Assembly (NCBI RefSeq): GCF_026212465.1
Contig: NC_080056.1
Coordinates: forward strand, 23,389,872 to 23,453,871
Direction: 5' to 3'
Length of the DNA stretch: 64,000 bases
From: Amaranthus tricolor
Taxonomy: Eukaryota; Streptophyta; Magnoliopsida; Caryophyllales; Amaranthaceae
Part shown: in pieces, positions 35,360-51,539 of the stretch
How positions within the stretch are numbered: position 1 is the stretch's first letter
Layout: each line of letters starts with the position of its first letter
Notes under the pieces: generated by a model
What the model saw: only the letters and a program-made list of their open reading frames with translations
Told to the model about the DNA's origin: nothing
Databases searched by the model: none
Translations under genes and position numbers: made by a program

Positions 35360-35560
35360 CACAGCGGTAGCAGCCTCAGCAGAGTAGTAGCAGCTGCAGT
35401 CTTGCCAAGGCAGCTGCAACAGCAGCCTCTGCAGGGCAGCAGCAGCTGCAACCTTTCTAGGCCAGCTGCAGCAGCAGCCTCGACAGGGCTGCAATAGTTG
35501 CGACCTTGGCAAGGCGAAAGCTGCAGTAGCAGCCTCACGAGGCCATAGAGCTCGTGTTCG
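35360..35560. repeat. CAG-rich degenerate tandem repeat, about 52-55 bp unit
   Basis: Units containing AGCTGCARYAGCAGCCTC start near 35362, 35412, 35464 and 35519. They create Leu/Ala/Cys-rich frames on the minus strand (35216-35584) that I regard as low-complexity by-products. Confidence 0.7.
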
Positions 35561-35599
35561 CAAAACTAAAACACGACCTGTCAAGGTACCTTGTGTAGA

Positions 35600-37960
35600 A
35601 ACATTATGTATTCAAATTTAAAATAGCAACATAGAAGGAGCTAATTCCAGAGTTAGCAACCATTCGCATTAGTTATATCATCATGAATTTCTTCATTTAA
35701 AATAGCAACATACATATAAATATCATTCCCGTCTTCTGTTCTTATCTACAAGCCTATAAAACTATTAACATCAGCAAAGACAACCAAGGTTCTAATATCC
35801 AATCAAAATTCAATGATGAATCTTCAATGATTTATTGCAATAAAGGAAACATAAGGTTTAAGATCGTAATCACAGAGAGACAAAAGGAAACAATAGAAAG
35901 ATTGATTCTGCTTATAGCCTAATAACATAGGAAATTTGCAAACAACGATAGAGACATTAGAGCTTTCAAACCAAAATATTTATTGTACCCGAACCAAAAT
36001 AAATTTCTGTTGACCTAAAACATAATATTTGCAGCTAAAATTCCAAAAAGGGTCAGTTGAAAGATTATTACCCTCGGAGGCAAAGATAGTAAAGTCGGCA
36101 TTTCTCTACCTTTATTCTGGATTCACAACGAACTGCAATAGAAAACAAACAAACAAAAGCACAAATTACTAATCTAGCTAAAATGCAGTCCAATGCAAGA
36201 CAAAATAACTTATAGAATTATTAGAACTCGAGCTCAAACAAATGAAAAAATAAATCCCAAACTCACTATAAAGAAGAAAAGAAATAGCAGAGAGCTAATG
36301 AACCCTCCAAGAATGGTGAATAACTCAATTGTATAGCTTGATATTTAGATGCAATTACTGCAATGCTCATACCTGTTGTAGTGACGACGTGCACTTGACA
36401 AATCAAGAGTTGGTGTACATCAAAGTCTGATCAAGACATACATGTCAGTGATCTTAGACGAACTTAAGAAGCTGCAAGACTTCAGAAACGCAAATAAAAG
36501 CTCTTTCGGTGGTTAGAAAAAGATTTTCAGCCCCATGAAGATGATCAAGTATGATTTATAGAAATAACATGCCCTCCATAATGCTTTAAGTACATCCACT
36601 AATAAAGCCTGCTTGTGCAGCCTGGCAGCAATTGCAATGTATAATCCATTGGATAGCTTAAATCTAGATCTCCCTAGCAAGAAAATAGCTGAGACACAAA
36701 AGACCCAAGTGGTTCCACAGTAGCACCTAAAAGTACAAAATCCGACATTTCAGTAAGACTAAAAAAAATCCGACATTTCTAACTACGTACGTACTTAAGA
36801 ATGATAAAGAACAACTCATGCGAACATGATTTAAAGCATTATTATCAACCACTATTTTCTGAGCAACTAATTCAAAATCTGAAATACCTAATCGCCCAAA
36901 CAAAACCAGAGAACTTTACCATTGTTACATAAAGTCCAAAAAAGCAAGCAAGGATCGTGAAAATAAGGAGAGTAAAGTAAAAAGGGAGAGGGAGAGGCAA
37001 CAATTCCGAGCATAAGAAAAAATTGTATTAGCTATACAGATAAGTATAGAAGCAGAACGGTTACTACCCTTCTAAATTCCAAGACTTACCTCTCAAACTT
37101 TCAATTGTGCTGATAGCAACGTGTAACTCCTCAATTATCTGGATTCTTGTTTCCAAATTGAGCCCATTTCAAAGGACTAAAGATGTTCAACCTATAGGTG
37201 ATATATCAGGCTAGTTAAAATTTCAAGCATTATAACCTTTGAGCATGTCAAACATGAGAATATAATCATTACAATCTCATTAGAAGCAACACAAAACTGT
37301 AGCCTGCTTTCTTTACAAATCTTCTAATTCCAAATGCATTCAATAACTACAAAATGAGAAAATTTAAGTTTCTCTAGGATCAAAAATGGTAATTGCACAT
37401 ATTTTTTAATGCAATTTCAGATACTCCTAGATCTGATTCCAGCTACTAAAACCCAATCAAACCCATAATCTGAACTAAGTGAATATACCTAGATATCTAA
37501 ATAACAAGAACAATTAAAAAGGGATTTCCGAAAATAAAAAACTTAATTATCTTCTAACAAGAGAGACGAAATCGAACTCAAAATCAAATTTCACAAACAA
37601 ACTCAAACCCAAACACAGCAACCACATTACAAAATCCAAAATTATAACCCTAGAACTCAATGAAATCGAAATCAAAACCCAAATCATACAAAAACAAAAA
37701 AGAGGGAGAGAAAAACTTGGTAAGGAGCAGATAACACCTGCCAGCGCCGGCGAAGTGTCAGTTTTCAAGGTGGGAAGCTAGCGTGGAGAGAGAATCTGTG
37801 AGGAGAGAAAGCAAGAGAGAGAAGAGAGACGAGTTAGAAGGAAAGAAAAAGAAAAAAGCACGCTTTTTTTTAAATTCACACTGGTCTGAACCGGTGCCAT
37901 TGGCACAAGTTCGCACCGATTTTGAGCCGATTCGATATGAAATCGGTGAGTTACTCTTTT
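35600..37960. other. Unrecognised interior of the non-autonomous CACTA element
   Basis: About 2.4 kb of AT-rich DNA with no frame I can support. It could be captured intron-like sequence. Confidence 0.4.
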
Positions 37961-37964
37961 ATTT

Positions 37965-38088
37965 AAAGGATTTTCATTTGGTACCATTACATCCAATTTT
38001 TATTTTTATTCTACATGGTACAATTGTAATAAAAATTAGATACTAAATGAAAAAGTCTAAAGTACAATGGTGCCAAATTAAAGATCCC
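37965..38088. mobile_element. 124-bp Tourist-like MITE
   Basis: Imperfect inverted ends AAGGATTTTCATTTGGTACC and, inverted, GGGATCTTTAATTTGGCACC, flanked by TTA on both sides (37962-37964, 38089-38091). It sits within the 3' subterminal repeats of the CACTA element. Confidence 0.6.
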
Positions 38089-38139
38089 TTATGCACCGAT
38101 TTTTTATAACCGGTGCACATTTATATTTTCTTACCAGTG

Positions 38140-38671
38140 GCCTAGTCGGATTTTGTACAATAGAGGGAAATATTAGTTTTGGGAGGGAAAATTAACAGAT
38201 TTTAATTTTCTTTTTCTTGTCAATTTCCTCCAATTTTGAGAGAAAAGGAGAATGAATATTTTATAAAAACAGCTTTTCATCCAATTTCTTTTATTTTCAA
38301 TCAATTACCGTATAATATTTTGAACCAAATAAGGGAACACTTAATTTTCCTTTCAATAATTTCATCCAGTCATCATCACTGTTAAGGCCATCTTTAAGAT
38401 AAAAAATCTTGATTTATTTACAAAAATATCACGTGATAAACAAAAATTGTTAATATCACGTATCAACTTGTTTTACCCCTTTCTTTTCCACCCAATTCCT
38501 CACAACCATAAAGGTCGTTCAACTCCCCTTTCCCCTCCATTGAAGCATTGTTTAAGTTCTCGGCGTACTCTGAGCTTTCTTTCCTCCAGAGAAACAAATT
38601 ATGCGATAAGGTTGAGCTACTAAGGAATTACCAAAATCACTCGCACAAGAAGAATAGCTTCTTCAGCTTCA
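38140..38671. other. AT-rich intergenic region
   Basis: No coding frame or element end that I can support. It could hold the promoter and leader of the candidate gene starting at 38672. Confidence 0.4.
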
Positions 38672-43263
<4,592 letters not shown>

Positions 43264-43583
43264 GGCTATGAGTACGTAAGTTTAGTTGTTGACAATTGTG
43301 CAGTTGTAATCATATATGAATCTTTGTGAGTTTAATTTTTCATTTTTGGGGGTTTTCATAATTGGGGACTTTTGATTTTGCTGCTAGATGGTCAAGGTGC
43401 AAGCAAATCCTTTTCAGGTAAAGTATGCAACTTTAAATTAGTGCATGACAGGGGTGATTGAAGGTAGTTATGTTGAATATAACATGGTCTAACAATACAA
43501 ATCAAGTTCATAAAACTGTAGCATGTAGTTGCAATCTATGTAGTATTTTAAGTTGTTTTACTTTCAGTGGTTTGTGTTCTTAG

Positions 43584-44569
43584 TAAGGGTGAGCAAAACT
43601 GGGTACTCGGTTAAGTTCACAGGACCCAGTCCCGGAACCGGTTGTACCGGGTATCCAAATCTTGGACCCGATCCCGAAACCGGTTGAAGCGGGTCCAGGA
43701 ATTTCGGAACCTGTCCTGACCGATTGGAACCGGTTCCAAGATCGGGTACCGGAATCTTCAATCTTCATTCCACCCACCCCAAAACCACCCGAAACCCAAC
43801 CGGGCACCCTAAATCTACCCCCGCTCACCCTAAACCACACCACTACCTTCAACCTTCCAAGAAACCCTCACCCTTCCTCATTCACCTCCCCCCCTATCTG
43901 TGACCTTAACCCTACACCCTAACCCCCACCCCGATACCCCAACCAGTCAACCACTGCCCTCTGCACCCTTTATAGAATACATTCAAAAAGAAGATGGGTG
44001 GAGTACTTAGCGGCGAGGCAGCGATAAAAGATTGGCGAACGACTTGTGGTCCAACTGACAACCGTTCATCTAGTAGATCTAAAACAACGATAGATCTGAA
44101 ACAATTTGTACTTAAAAAAAAAGAATTAAAAGAAGTAGGACTTACCGGCGTTGGAGAGAGGACGGAAGTGGAGGATGGTGGATGACTGGATGCTAGGTGA
44201 AAATGTCAGTTGCTGGTATCAAGAGCAACAAGAGGCGGTGATTTTAATGAAGATCATAGTAGGGGAAGAAGAAAGAGAGGAGATAGAAAGAGAGAGGCGG
44301 TGAATCGGTGATAGTGATTAGTGAATACTGATGAGGGCAAGAAGAGGAAAGGGAGGAGAGAGAAAGAGAGAGGTTGTTTTAAAAAAAAATTAGAACATAT
44401 TAAACAACTGGTTACTCGGTGGGTACCGGTTCGAATTTCCAGGACCCGAAATTGGAATCGGTTTCAACAAGGTCCGAAAAATTTTAGAACTGGTTTCGGA
44501 TCTGGACTTGCTGGGTCCTAACCGGTTCCGGGTCTCGTACTAGGTACCCTGGGTCTTTGCTTACCCTTA
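43584..44569. mobile_element. 986-bp non-autonomous hAT-type element
   Basis: Ends TAAGGGTGAGCAAA and, inverted, TAAGGGTAAGCAAA, with flanks GTTCTTAG (43576-43583) and GTTCTTAC (44570-44577), 7 of 8 bases. Subterminal ACCGGTT/GGGTACC repeats occur at both ends. The centre (43985-44300) has a 63-codon frame of no recognisable family. Confidence 0.8.
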
Positions 44570-44577
44570 GTTCTTAC

Positions 44578-45080
44578 TGTCCTAGAGTAATGTATTGAAA
44601 ACCAAAATCCTTTTATTTCAAGACTCAAGATATATGTCACAAATCAATGACATGAATGAAACAATAAATTTTAGCACCCTAAGGATGTTCAACCATATTA
44701 GCTCATACCTCACTTTAATTTGATGACCTTCATCAAGACTTGCACAAAATCTTACCCTCCACCGGTAGAAGGACCAAATTGCAAGTAGAGTCGAGAGGAC
44801 TTTTAAAGGGTAAGCTCAGGTGATAAGGTGAGAGAGATGTAAATTTAGGGTGCTTAAAATCAATCCAATAAAACTCATACGTAACATCCTTGAGTGTAAT
44901 ATACAAGGCATAAACAAGCATCAACTATGAAATTAATGAGATCAAACATCACACCGCCAACAATGAACACATTACTCTTCCTTGACGATATTAAACAAAG
45001 AACACAGTAACAAGTATATGCTTGAAGTTTTGAGTCGGTTATCTTTTTTTCTCGCTATTTTAAGTAATGAGTCTGGTTAT
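44578..45080. other. Unannotated stretch before the ABCG pseudogene
   Basis: No frame I can support; 5' exons of the transporter, including Walker A, were not found here. Confidence 0.4.
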
Positions 45081-46793
45081 GTGATTTGTAAGATATATGG
45101 AGGAACTTATTTGATTAGAGAAAGAAACAAATATACATCCAAACCCAGAAATAGATGCGTATATGAAGGTTGTGTTTTAGAAGTGACCTTGTTCTCTGCC
45201 TCTTACGTAGAGAGTAAGCTCAACAATTTACGAATAATGTAATTATTTGATGACATGTACTCTAGGCGTTATCAGTTGGTGGAAAAATGCACAGCATTGC
45301 AAAAGATTACCTTCACAAAGTTCTCAGCCTTAATATATGTGTTGATACAGTAGTTGGTGATGAAATGAATCGAGGGGTTTCGAGTGGTCAAAGAAAGAGA
45401 GTTACTTCAAGTTGTCTATTCTTTCATTCAAAGGACTCTACTAGTTGTCAACGTTTTTCATTCTAATCACATATGCACTTCTTTGAAATCTTTTGATGAT
45501 ATCTCACCTAATGCAGGAGAACTCATTTTTGGGTTGAAGAAAACACTCTTCATGGATGAAATATCAACTGGATTAGATAGCTTGACTACATTCCAGATAG
45601 TTAAATGAAAGGAATAGTGTCCTTCCAACAAGTGTATCATTCTGATAGAGGGTTTAATATTATTACAGAGTTAATTCTTAAGTAAAATCAAGTGATCGAA
45701 ATGCCTAGGCGGAGGTCGCTTTCGATCAGTAATATCAAGGTACAATTGATATCACAGCTTAATCTTAACTGAATCCTTCGGGTCGAACCCAATCGAATCA
45801 CCGATCCGAGACAAAAAATTAATCCGAAAGGATTTAATGAGTCGAAAGAGTTTTACGAATACAGACGTCGGATATCGAGCCTAGGGCGTCTAGGCCGAGT
45901 GTTGCAAAATTACAAGCGACAAGTACAAGCGTAGCCGTAGCACCATGATGGTCTAACCATGTGGATGCTAGGCTAGTTTGAGCCAGCATGCACCTAGCAT
46001 GGCTAGGCGCACCATCGCAGCCCATCGCAGTACAAGCACAGCACCATCGTATAGCTAGGCCAGTGTGTGTATTCTTGTGCTTGTGCCTTAGCCTATCGCA
46101 TCATCACAGCAGCATGCGTGGCTGGGTGCTAGTCACCATTGCAGGCTCCTCGCACAAGCACAACACCATGGTAGGCCTTATATGCGTGTGCGTGTGCGTG
46201 GAAGGCATTGCAGCAGCAGCAGCATGCGAGTGTGTGTGAGGCTGGTGCGTGTTGCGAGGCAAGTGCGCATGGTGCGAGGCATGTGCGTGAGCAAGAGGTG
46301 CAGCGGGGATGCGTGTGGTGGGTGGGATATTGGGGCCAGCGCCCGCACGATGTGCTAGCAGCGCTAGGCACTGGCACAAAGCACAAGCACCAGCACAGCC
46401 CAAGACCAGCACGCACTGGCTAGTTGGGATGCTAGCAGCATTGTGCTTGCTTGTGGGTACCAATCAAGGGCCTTAGGGAACAAGGCAAATGGTCCCCCCC
46501 CCACCTAGCCTTGGCCATCACTCATTAGCATGTGATTCCGCCAGTTGTCGCAATGTGATTAAGTTGATTATTTATGTAATTTGGAATTAAATAAATTGTT
46601 GATTTTACCAACTCTCCTACATTGATGGGAGATTGGAAATCAAGGTTGCTCTTCCCTATAAATACCAAGGGCATGGGCATTGGAAAGATACAACCTTGAG
46701 TGGAATTAAAAAGGCGACTCTTGTAATTAGAGTAAACCTTTGATTCGTAAAACTCATAGTTTTGTTTGTCCGGGTCTTGACTATCCTTCAAGA

Positions 46794-48073
46794 CACTAGT
46801 GGGAAAAAACGTATTTGCTGCTAATCATTCGCTGCGGTTTTTAATATACGCAACAATAAATAGGAAAAACAATTTAAAAAAAAAAATAACATCAATTACT
46901 GTGGTTTTCAATCGGCCGGCAGCAAATAAAATCAATTGCTGCGGTTTTCACTCGCCCCGCGGCAAATAACAAAAAAAATATTCATCAATTGTTGCAGTTG
47001 TTGTAAGGCTCGCAGCAAATAATGGTTCAGGAATTTGCTTAATCTCAATTGCTGCGGTTATTCTATGAGCTCGCAGCAAATATACTCTTTCATCTCACAA
47101 AATTAAAACCCGCCATGTCTTTTCACAAATATACTTTACTACTGTTGTATCCTCTCAAGCAAACCCACCATTTTCCCCATTCTTCATCTTCATCTTCTTC
47201 TAAAAACCATAAATTCTTAATCGTCTTCTTCATCTTCTCAAGCAAACCCATTGAAAAACACTCGAAAACACTACTGTTATACGTAACTGTTTCTTCAACC
47301 TGTTCTTCATTGGTTCATAAACCCACGAAATTTGGTCTTGTTCATCTTCAAAACCCACATTGACATTAAGGTATTTTTTTTATCTTTTTAATTTTTTAAG
47401 CATTTAAGTTTTGCAAGATATTCATGAAAACACTCGAAAATTAGGGCAACTGTTTGTATACTAATTTTGTTTCTCTGTTTTTCGTTGTATACATTCAACA
47501 ACAAATATAGTAGTATATTTTTAAAAAATACCGATTACATATGACTAACCAATTGATGTTGGTGTATTTGATTTTTTTAAACGTTTATTTTTGAATCATG
47601 AAATTTATTTTTGAGTGGAATATAATTAATACTTGTATTTGGACATATTTGCGTTGTATTCTTATTTTTGCAAGGTCTTTCTCTACGATGTTAGGTGGAT
47701 TAAGGTTTTCCATGCTAGATATTACGATGATTATACTTTTTTTCACAATATCAACCATAACATATTAAAAAAATAACTAATAATAAGAATATTGAAAAAA
47801 AAATACTCCTTAAAAATATATATATATTATAAAGAGTAAATCTGCATCCTATTAACTATTAGAATTAGAATATGATTTTATTTACAATGTAGTGCTTAAT
47901 ATTGAACTATGAAGTATAGAATTAGAATATGAAGTATGTATATTTAGGGTTAAATAGATTTGGTATAAATAAGTATATATTTTTAGGGTTAAATATGTTT
48001 GTTATAAATAAGTATATATGTTTAAAAGTTGTGTATTAATTTTGTTTTGAATTAATTAATCGCACTAATTAGG
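46794..48073. other. CACTA 5' subterminal and leader region
   Basis: GCTGCGG repeats occupy 46815-47080. After that, about 1 kb of AT-rich DNA leads to the transposase start. A 104-codon frame at 47049 is Ser/His-rich with no family match. Confidence 0.6.
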
Positions 48074-51000
48074 ATGACAAAAGATCGTTCTTGGATGTAT
48101 AGAAGCATTGAATCATCGGAATTTATTGATGGCGTATTAGAATTTTGTAGTATTGCGGTTGAACATCAAGTTAGGACGGGGGAGTTGGTTTTTATGGCCC
48201 ATGTGTCACTTGTGGCAATGTATCAATGGTAGATAGTGTTCATATCCTTAGGGAGCACATACTTTGACGTAGGTTTAGGCCTCAATATCTTGTTTGGATT
48301 TGGCAAGGTGAGATGGGAGTTTACAAAGAGAAAAGTATTGTTGAGGACGTCAATAATGTGGCCGATGTCAATGAGGATGTAGTAGATCATGTTGATGGGT
48401 ATGAGACAGATGAAGAGAATGTCGACGAGGATGTGGATCGTGTTGATGAGATGATGGAGGGAGTCGAGGATGAGTTATGTAGACTTAGTTAGAGACGGGA
48501 ACATCAACAAGAGGGGGGATGAATTGTTGTTGTTCCAAGTTTAAGCGTTTTTGCCCTGTTTTTGCGAAATTAATTAAAATGATTAAAACTTAAACTTAGA
48601 GCGAAATAATGAAAGAGACAACATGATTTTTACGTGGAAACCTTCTAGGCCTAATTAGAAGGAAAAACCACGACCCCACGGGATTTCTAAATTCTCCACT
48701 ATGTTTAAGGCAACTCGTTACAATTACATTAAACACCTTACTTCACTTGAAGCGCATCAAGTAGGCCAAACTCTCTTTCCATTTGCTTCATTGAAAGCAA
48801 CTAACTTAGCTTCACTAAAAGCTAAACTCCTTACTAGCTTCACTCAAAGCTATCTAATTCCCCTTAGACTTACCCAAGTCTAATTACAAATTTCACTCAA
48901 AAACCCTTACAAGTAAGGATAAAAATTCTCCAAAAAAAAATCAATAAGTTGCACAAGAAAATATTATAAATTAATTGGCAATTTTAAAACAAAATTTTCT
49001 TGTAAATATTCCAAAAATATCGCATGAATTAATTAAAGCTCATACGTTGGATACTTTTTGGAACAGCCGAAATAGCTTACTATTTATAGAACTAAATTCC
49101 CTAACAAAATGGAATAAATCTACCATTATTCCCTTCTCCCAAATAATAAGGAGAATAATGTGGATCTTAAAATCCAAGTCATCCTACGGTTAGTCTAAAA
49201 ATTGGTATTAAACTTGACCAATTCAAGTGCACGGTTATTCTAATAGTAACTGCTGTTCCCATATACTAATAATAGCTACTGTTCTCTTAAGCAGCAATTC
49301 CCATGTACTAAAATTAGCTACAGTTCCTTTTTCCAACAATAAACGCTGGAACTTTAAGCTAAAAATAGATATGGTTAAGCTTTCTAATAATAGAGACGGT
49401 AGCTATTTACTAATATTAGGGATGGTTACCTATTTACTAAATTTAGGGTTCAGTTATTCTAATAATAGCTAAGACTTCCACAGAAAAACGGCTGTTGTTC
49501 CTATATTTAGTAAATTCAATTATTTACTATATATAAATCCTAAAATAAACGTTAATTAAAAACGTTAGATATTTTGGAAAATACTTTGCCAATTAATTTT
49601 AATAATTTATAATTGCAACAACTTAACTTTATTTAATACATGAACTAAAAATAAAAATATAATTAAAATTAGAAATTTAGTGGACGTATTTTCAGCTGAC
49701 TTCAATCCAGGAACAATGTGCTGTCTCCAATTTCCAGTTTTGTTAGCATCAAACTTGGGAACAGTAGACCTCCTGTCTACATTTGACATCCTAAGCGATA
49801 TACTCTTCTAACATCTTTTGGAACCTTTGGACACGTACATTTCCATACACTAAGTCATAGGTACTATCAACGATCATAGTCAAGATCGGATATCGACCTG
49901 CACACAATCTCTAAGAACATATTTGTTTAAATAAAGTGTAGTCATCATCAAAACTCAAGAGGTCCAAAAAGTTAGGAAAACGTCCTCGTGCTTTTGACTT
50001 GTTGGCAGAGGCTTCTCATAAGCCTTTGTACCTTGGATGTACAAAGTTCACCAAACTAACAGCAGTGTTGACAATCTTCAACATTAAGTCAAAGTTCAAT
50101 TGGAGTGACGCTGGTTTCATAATGTTATTAGAAGCGTTAGGTGAGATGCTTCATGAGGGAAATGAACTTTCAAAGTCGACATATTATGCCTAAAAGCTCA
50201 TGTGTCCTTTCGGCTTAGAGTACCAGAAGATTCATGCGTGTCCGAATGATTGTGTGTTGTATCGGAATGAAAACGAGAACTTAGAAGAGTGTCCTAGGTG
50301 TAGGTTATCGCCCTACAAGCGTAAAGGGGCTCGGGATGCTAAAGGGCCCCCGGCTAAGGTGTTGTGGTATCTTCCAATAATACCTAGATTCAAGCCCTTG
50401 TTTTCTATAAGGAAATATGCGTTAAATTTGAGGTGGCATGCAGATAGGGTGAAGAAAGGTCACGTGCTCACACATCCATCTGATTCTCCAGAGTGGAAGA
50501 GTATTGATAGGTTGCATAAGACTTTTGGGGATGAGGTTCGTATTTAAGGCTTAGATTGTATACGGATGGAATGAACCCATTCGGCAATCTGAGTTCTCAA
50601 CATAGTACTTGGCCGGTACTTTTAGTGATCTATAATTTTCCACCTTGGTTGTGTATGAAGCGTAAGTACATTATGCTTTCGTTTCTTATCTCGGGTCCTA
50701 AACAACCTGGAAATGACATAGATGTATATCTTGCACCTTTAGTTGAGGATTTGAGAAAGATGTGGGATGAAGGCGTTTCAGTGTTTGATGCATATGCTAA
50801 TGAGGAGTTCACCTTGCGTGCAATGCTTTTATGCACCGTTAATGATTTTTCGGTATAGGGCAACTTATCGGGGTATAAGAACAAAGGGAAGAAAGCATGC
50901 CCAATATGTATCGATGACATGGAATCAACGTGGATTCCTAAGTGCAAACACGTATTCATGCACCATCGAAAGTTCCTCCCACGAGACCACCAATATTGTA

Positions 51001-51407
51001 AGAAGAAGAAGTTGTTCAATGAGGAGGTTAAGGACCGTGTAGCTCGTCGACCTTTGACCGGTTATGAGGTTTATGAACAGGTTAAGGGAGTTGAGACTGT
51101 ATTTGGTAAAACAGGGCAAGTGCAAGGCGGTGAAGACCGATTATGGAAAAAAGAATCAATCTTTTGGAAGCTTCCATATTAAAGAGATCTACAGGTTAGG
51201 CATTGTCTTGACGTTATGCATATAGAGAAAAATGTATGCGATGCCATACTCGGGACTCTCATCAACATTCTGGGTAAGAAAAAGGATGTTAGGGCCATGC
51301 GAGATTGGTTTGAATGCAAGGGTCTTCGTCCGGAGTTATGGGCACATGTTAAGGTGAGTAAGAAAAGAAATAGAGTTGATGAAGTATGCTTGGGTCCGAT
51401 TCACTAA
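48074..51407 (+). pseudogene. CACTA (En/Spm-type) transposase, split by a solo LTR
   Basis: The transposase cuts and pastes elements with CACTA ends. It starts at 48074 (MTKDRSWMYRSIESSEFIDG), the transposase-associated N-terminal domain, followed by an acidic Asp/Glu stretch. The frame is broken at 48477 by a solo LTR and resumes in frame at 49975 once the LTR and one TSD copy are ignored. Next come LEYQKIHACPNDCVLYRNEN (about 50210), then LYTDGMNPFGNLSSQHSTW and KQPGNDIDVYLAPLVEDL (50550-50800), the core transposase domain, and KACPICIDDMESTWIPKCKH and MHIEKNVCDAILGTLINIL (51216-51290). Stops (for example near 50192 and 50548) show decay. Confidence 0.85.
48478..49969. mobile_element. Solo LTR of a copia element related to 20855-30493
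   Basis: Starts TGTAGACTTAGTTAGAGACG and follows the Sirevirus-like LTR (TTTAAGCGTTTTTGCCCTG, the CCTTCTAGGCCTAA block, the CATCATCAAAAC end). The end is GGTCCAAAA rather than …CCAACA, a mutated terminus. TSD AGTTA (48473-48477, 49970-49974). At 1492 bp it is about 260 bp longer than the complete element's LTRs and clearly diverged. TATAAATAG is on the minus strand near 49078-49088, so its orientation is minus. Confidence 0.9.
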
Positions 51408-51539
51408 CATGGTAACAATCATTTATACCTTATTTATTTTTATTTTTTTAATTGCATGCTTACACTAATTTAATTGTATAAATTGAAATAGCAAAAGAGT
51501 CCAAAGTGATCTTGGAGAGAGATCGGTTCCTCAGCAAAG

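Larger units (their letters stand above)
34167..38139. mobile_element. Non-autonomous CACTA element, 4.0 kb
   Basis: Ends CACTAGTAGAAAAAAC and (inverted) CACTGGTAAGAAAATA. Subterminal ACCGGTT/GCACCG repeats run inward from both ends (34190-34380, 37880-38110), as in CACTA elements. No transposase is found. The 3-bp flanks (GGT, GCC) do not match, so one end may be displaced or mutated. The interior holds a repeated segment, CAG-rich repeats, a MITE and unrecognised AT-rich DNA. Confidence 0.75.

Noticed and set aside
35216..35584. Leu/Ala/Cys-rich 122-codon frame
   Set aside because: It follows a CAG-rich tandem repeat and has parallel frames of similar length; no domain or start context.
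34164..38142. 3-bp target duplication for the non-autonomous CACTA element
   Set aside because: Flanks are GGT and GCC, which do not match; I kept the element call on termini and subterminal repeats only.
45834..46463. Several Cys/His/Ala-rich frames in the copia LTR (also 57601-58356)
   Set aside because: By-products of GC-rich repeats inside LTR U3; present in both LTRs and on both strands.
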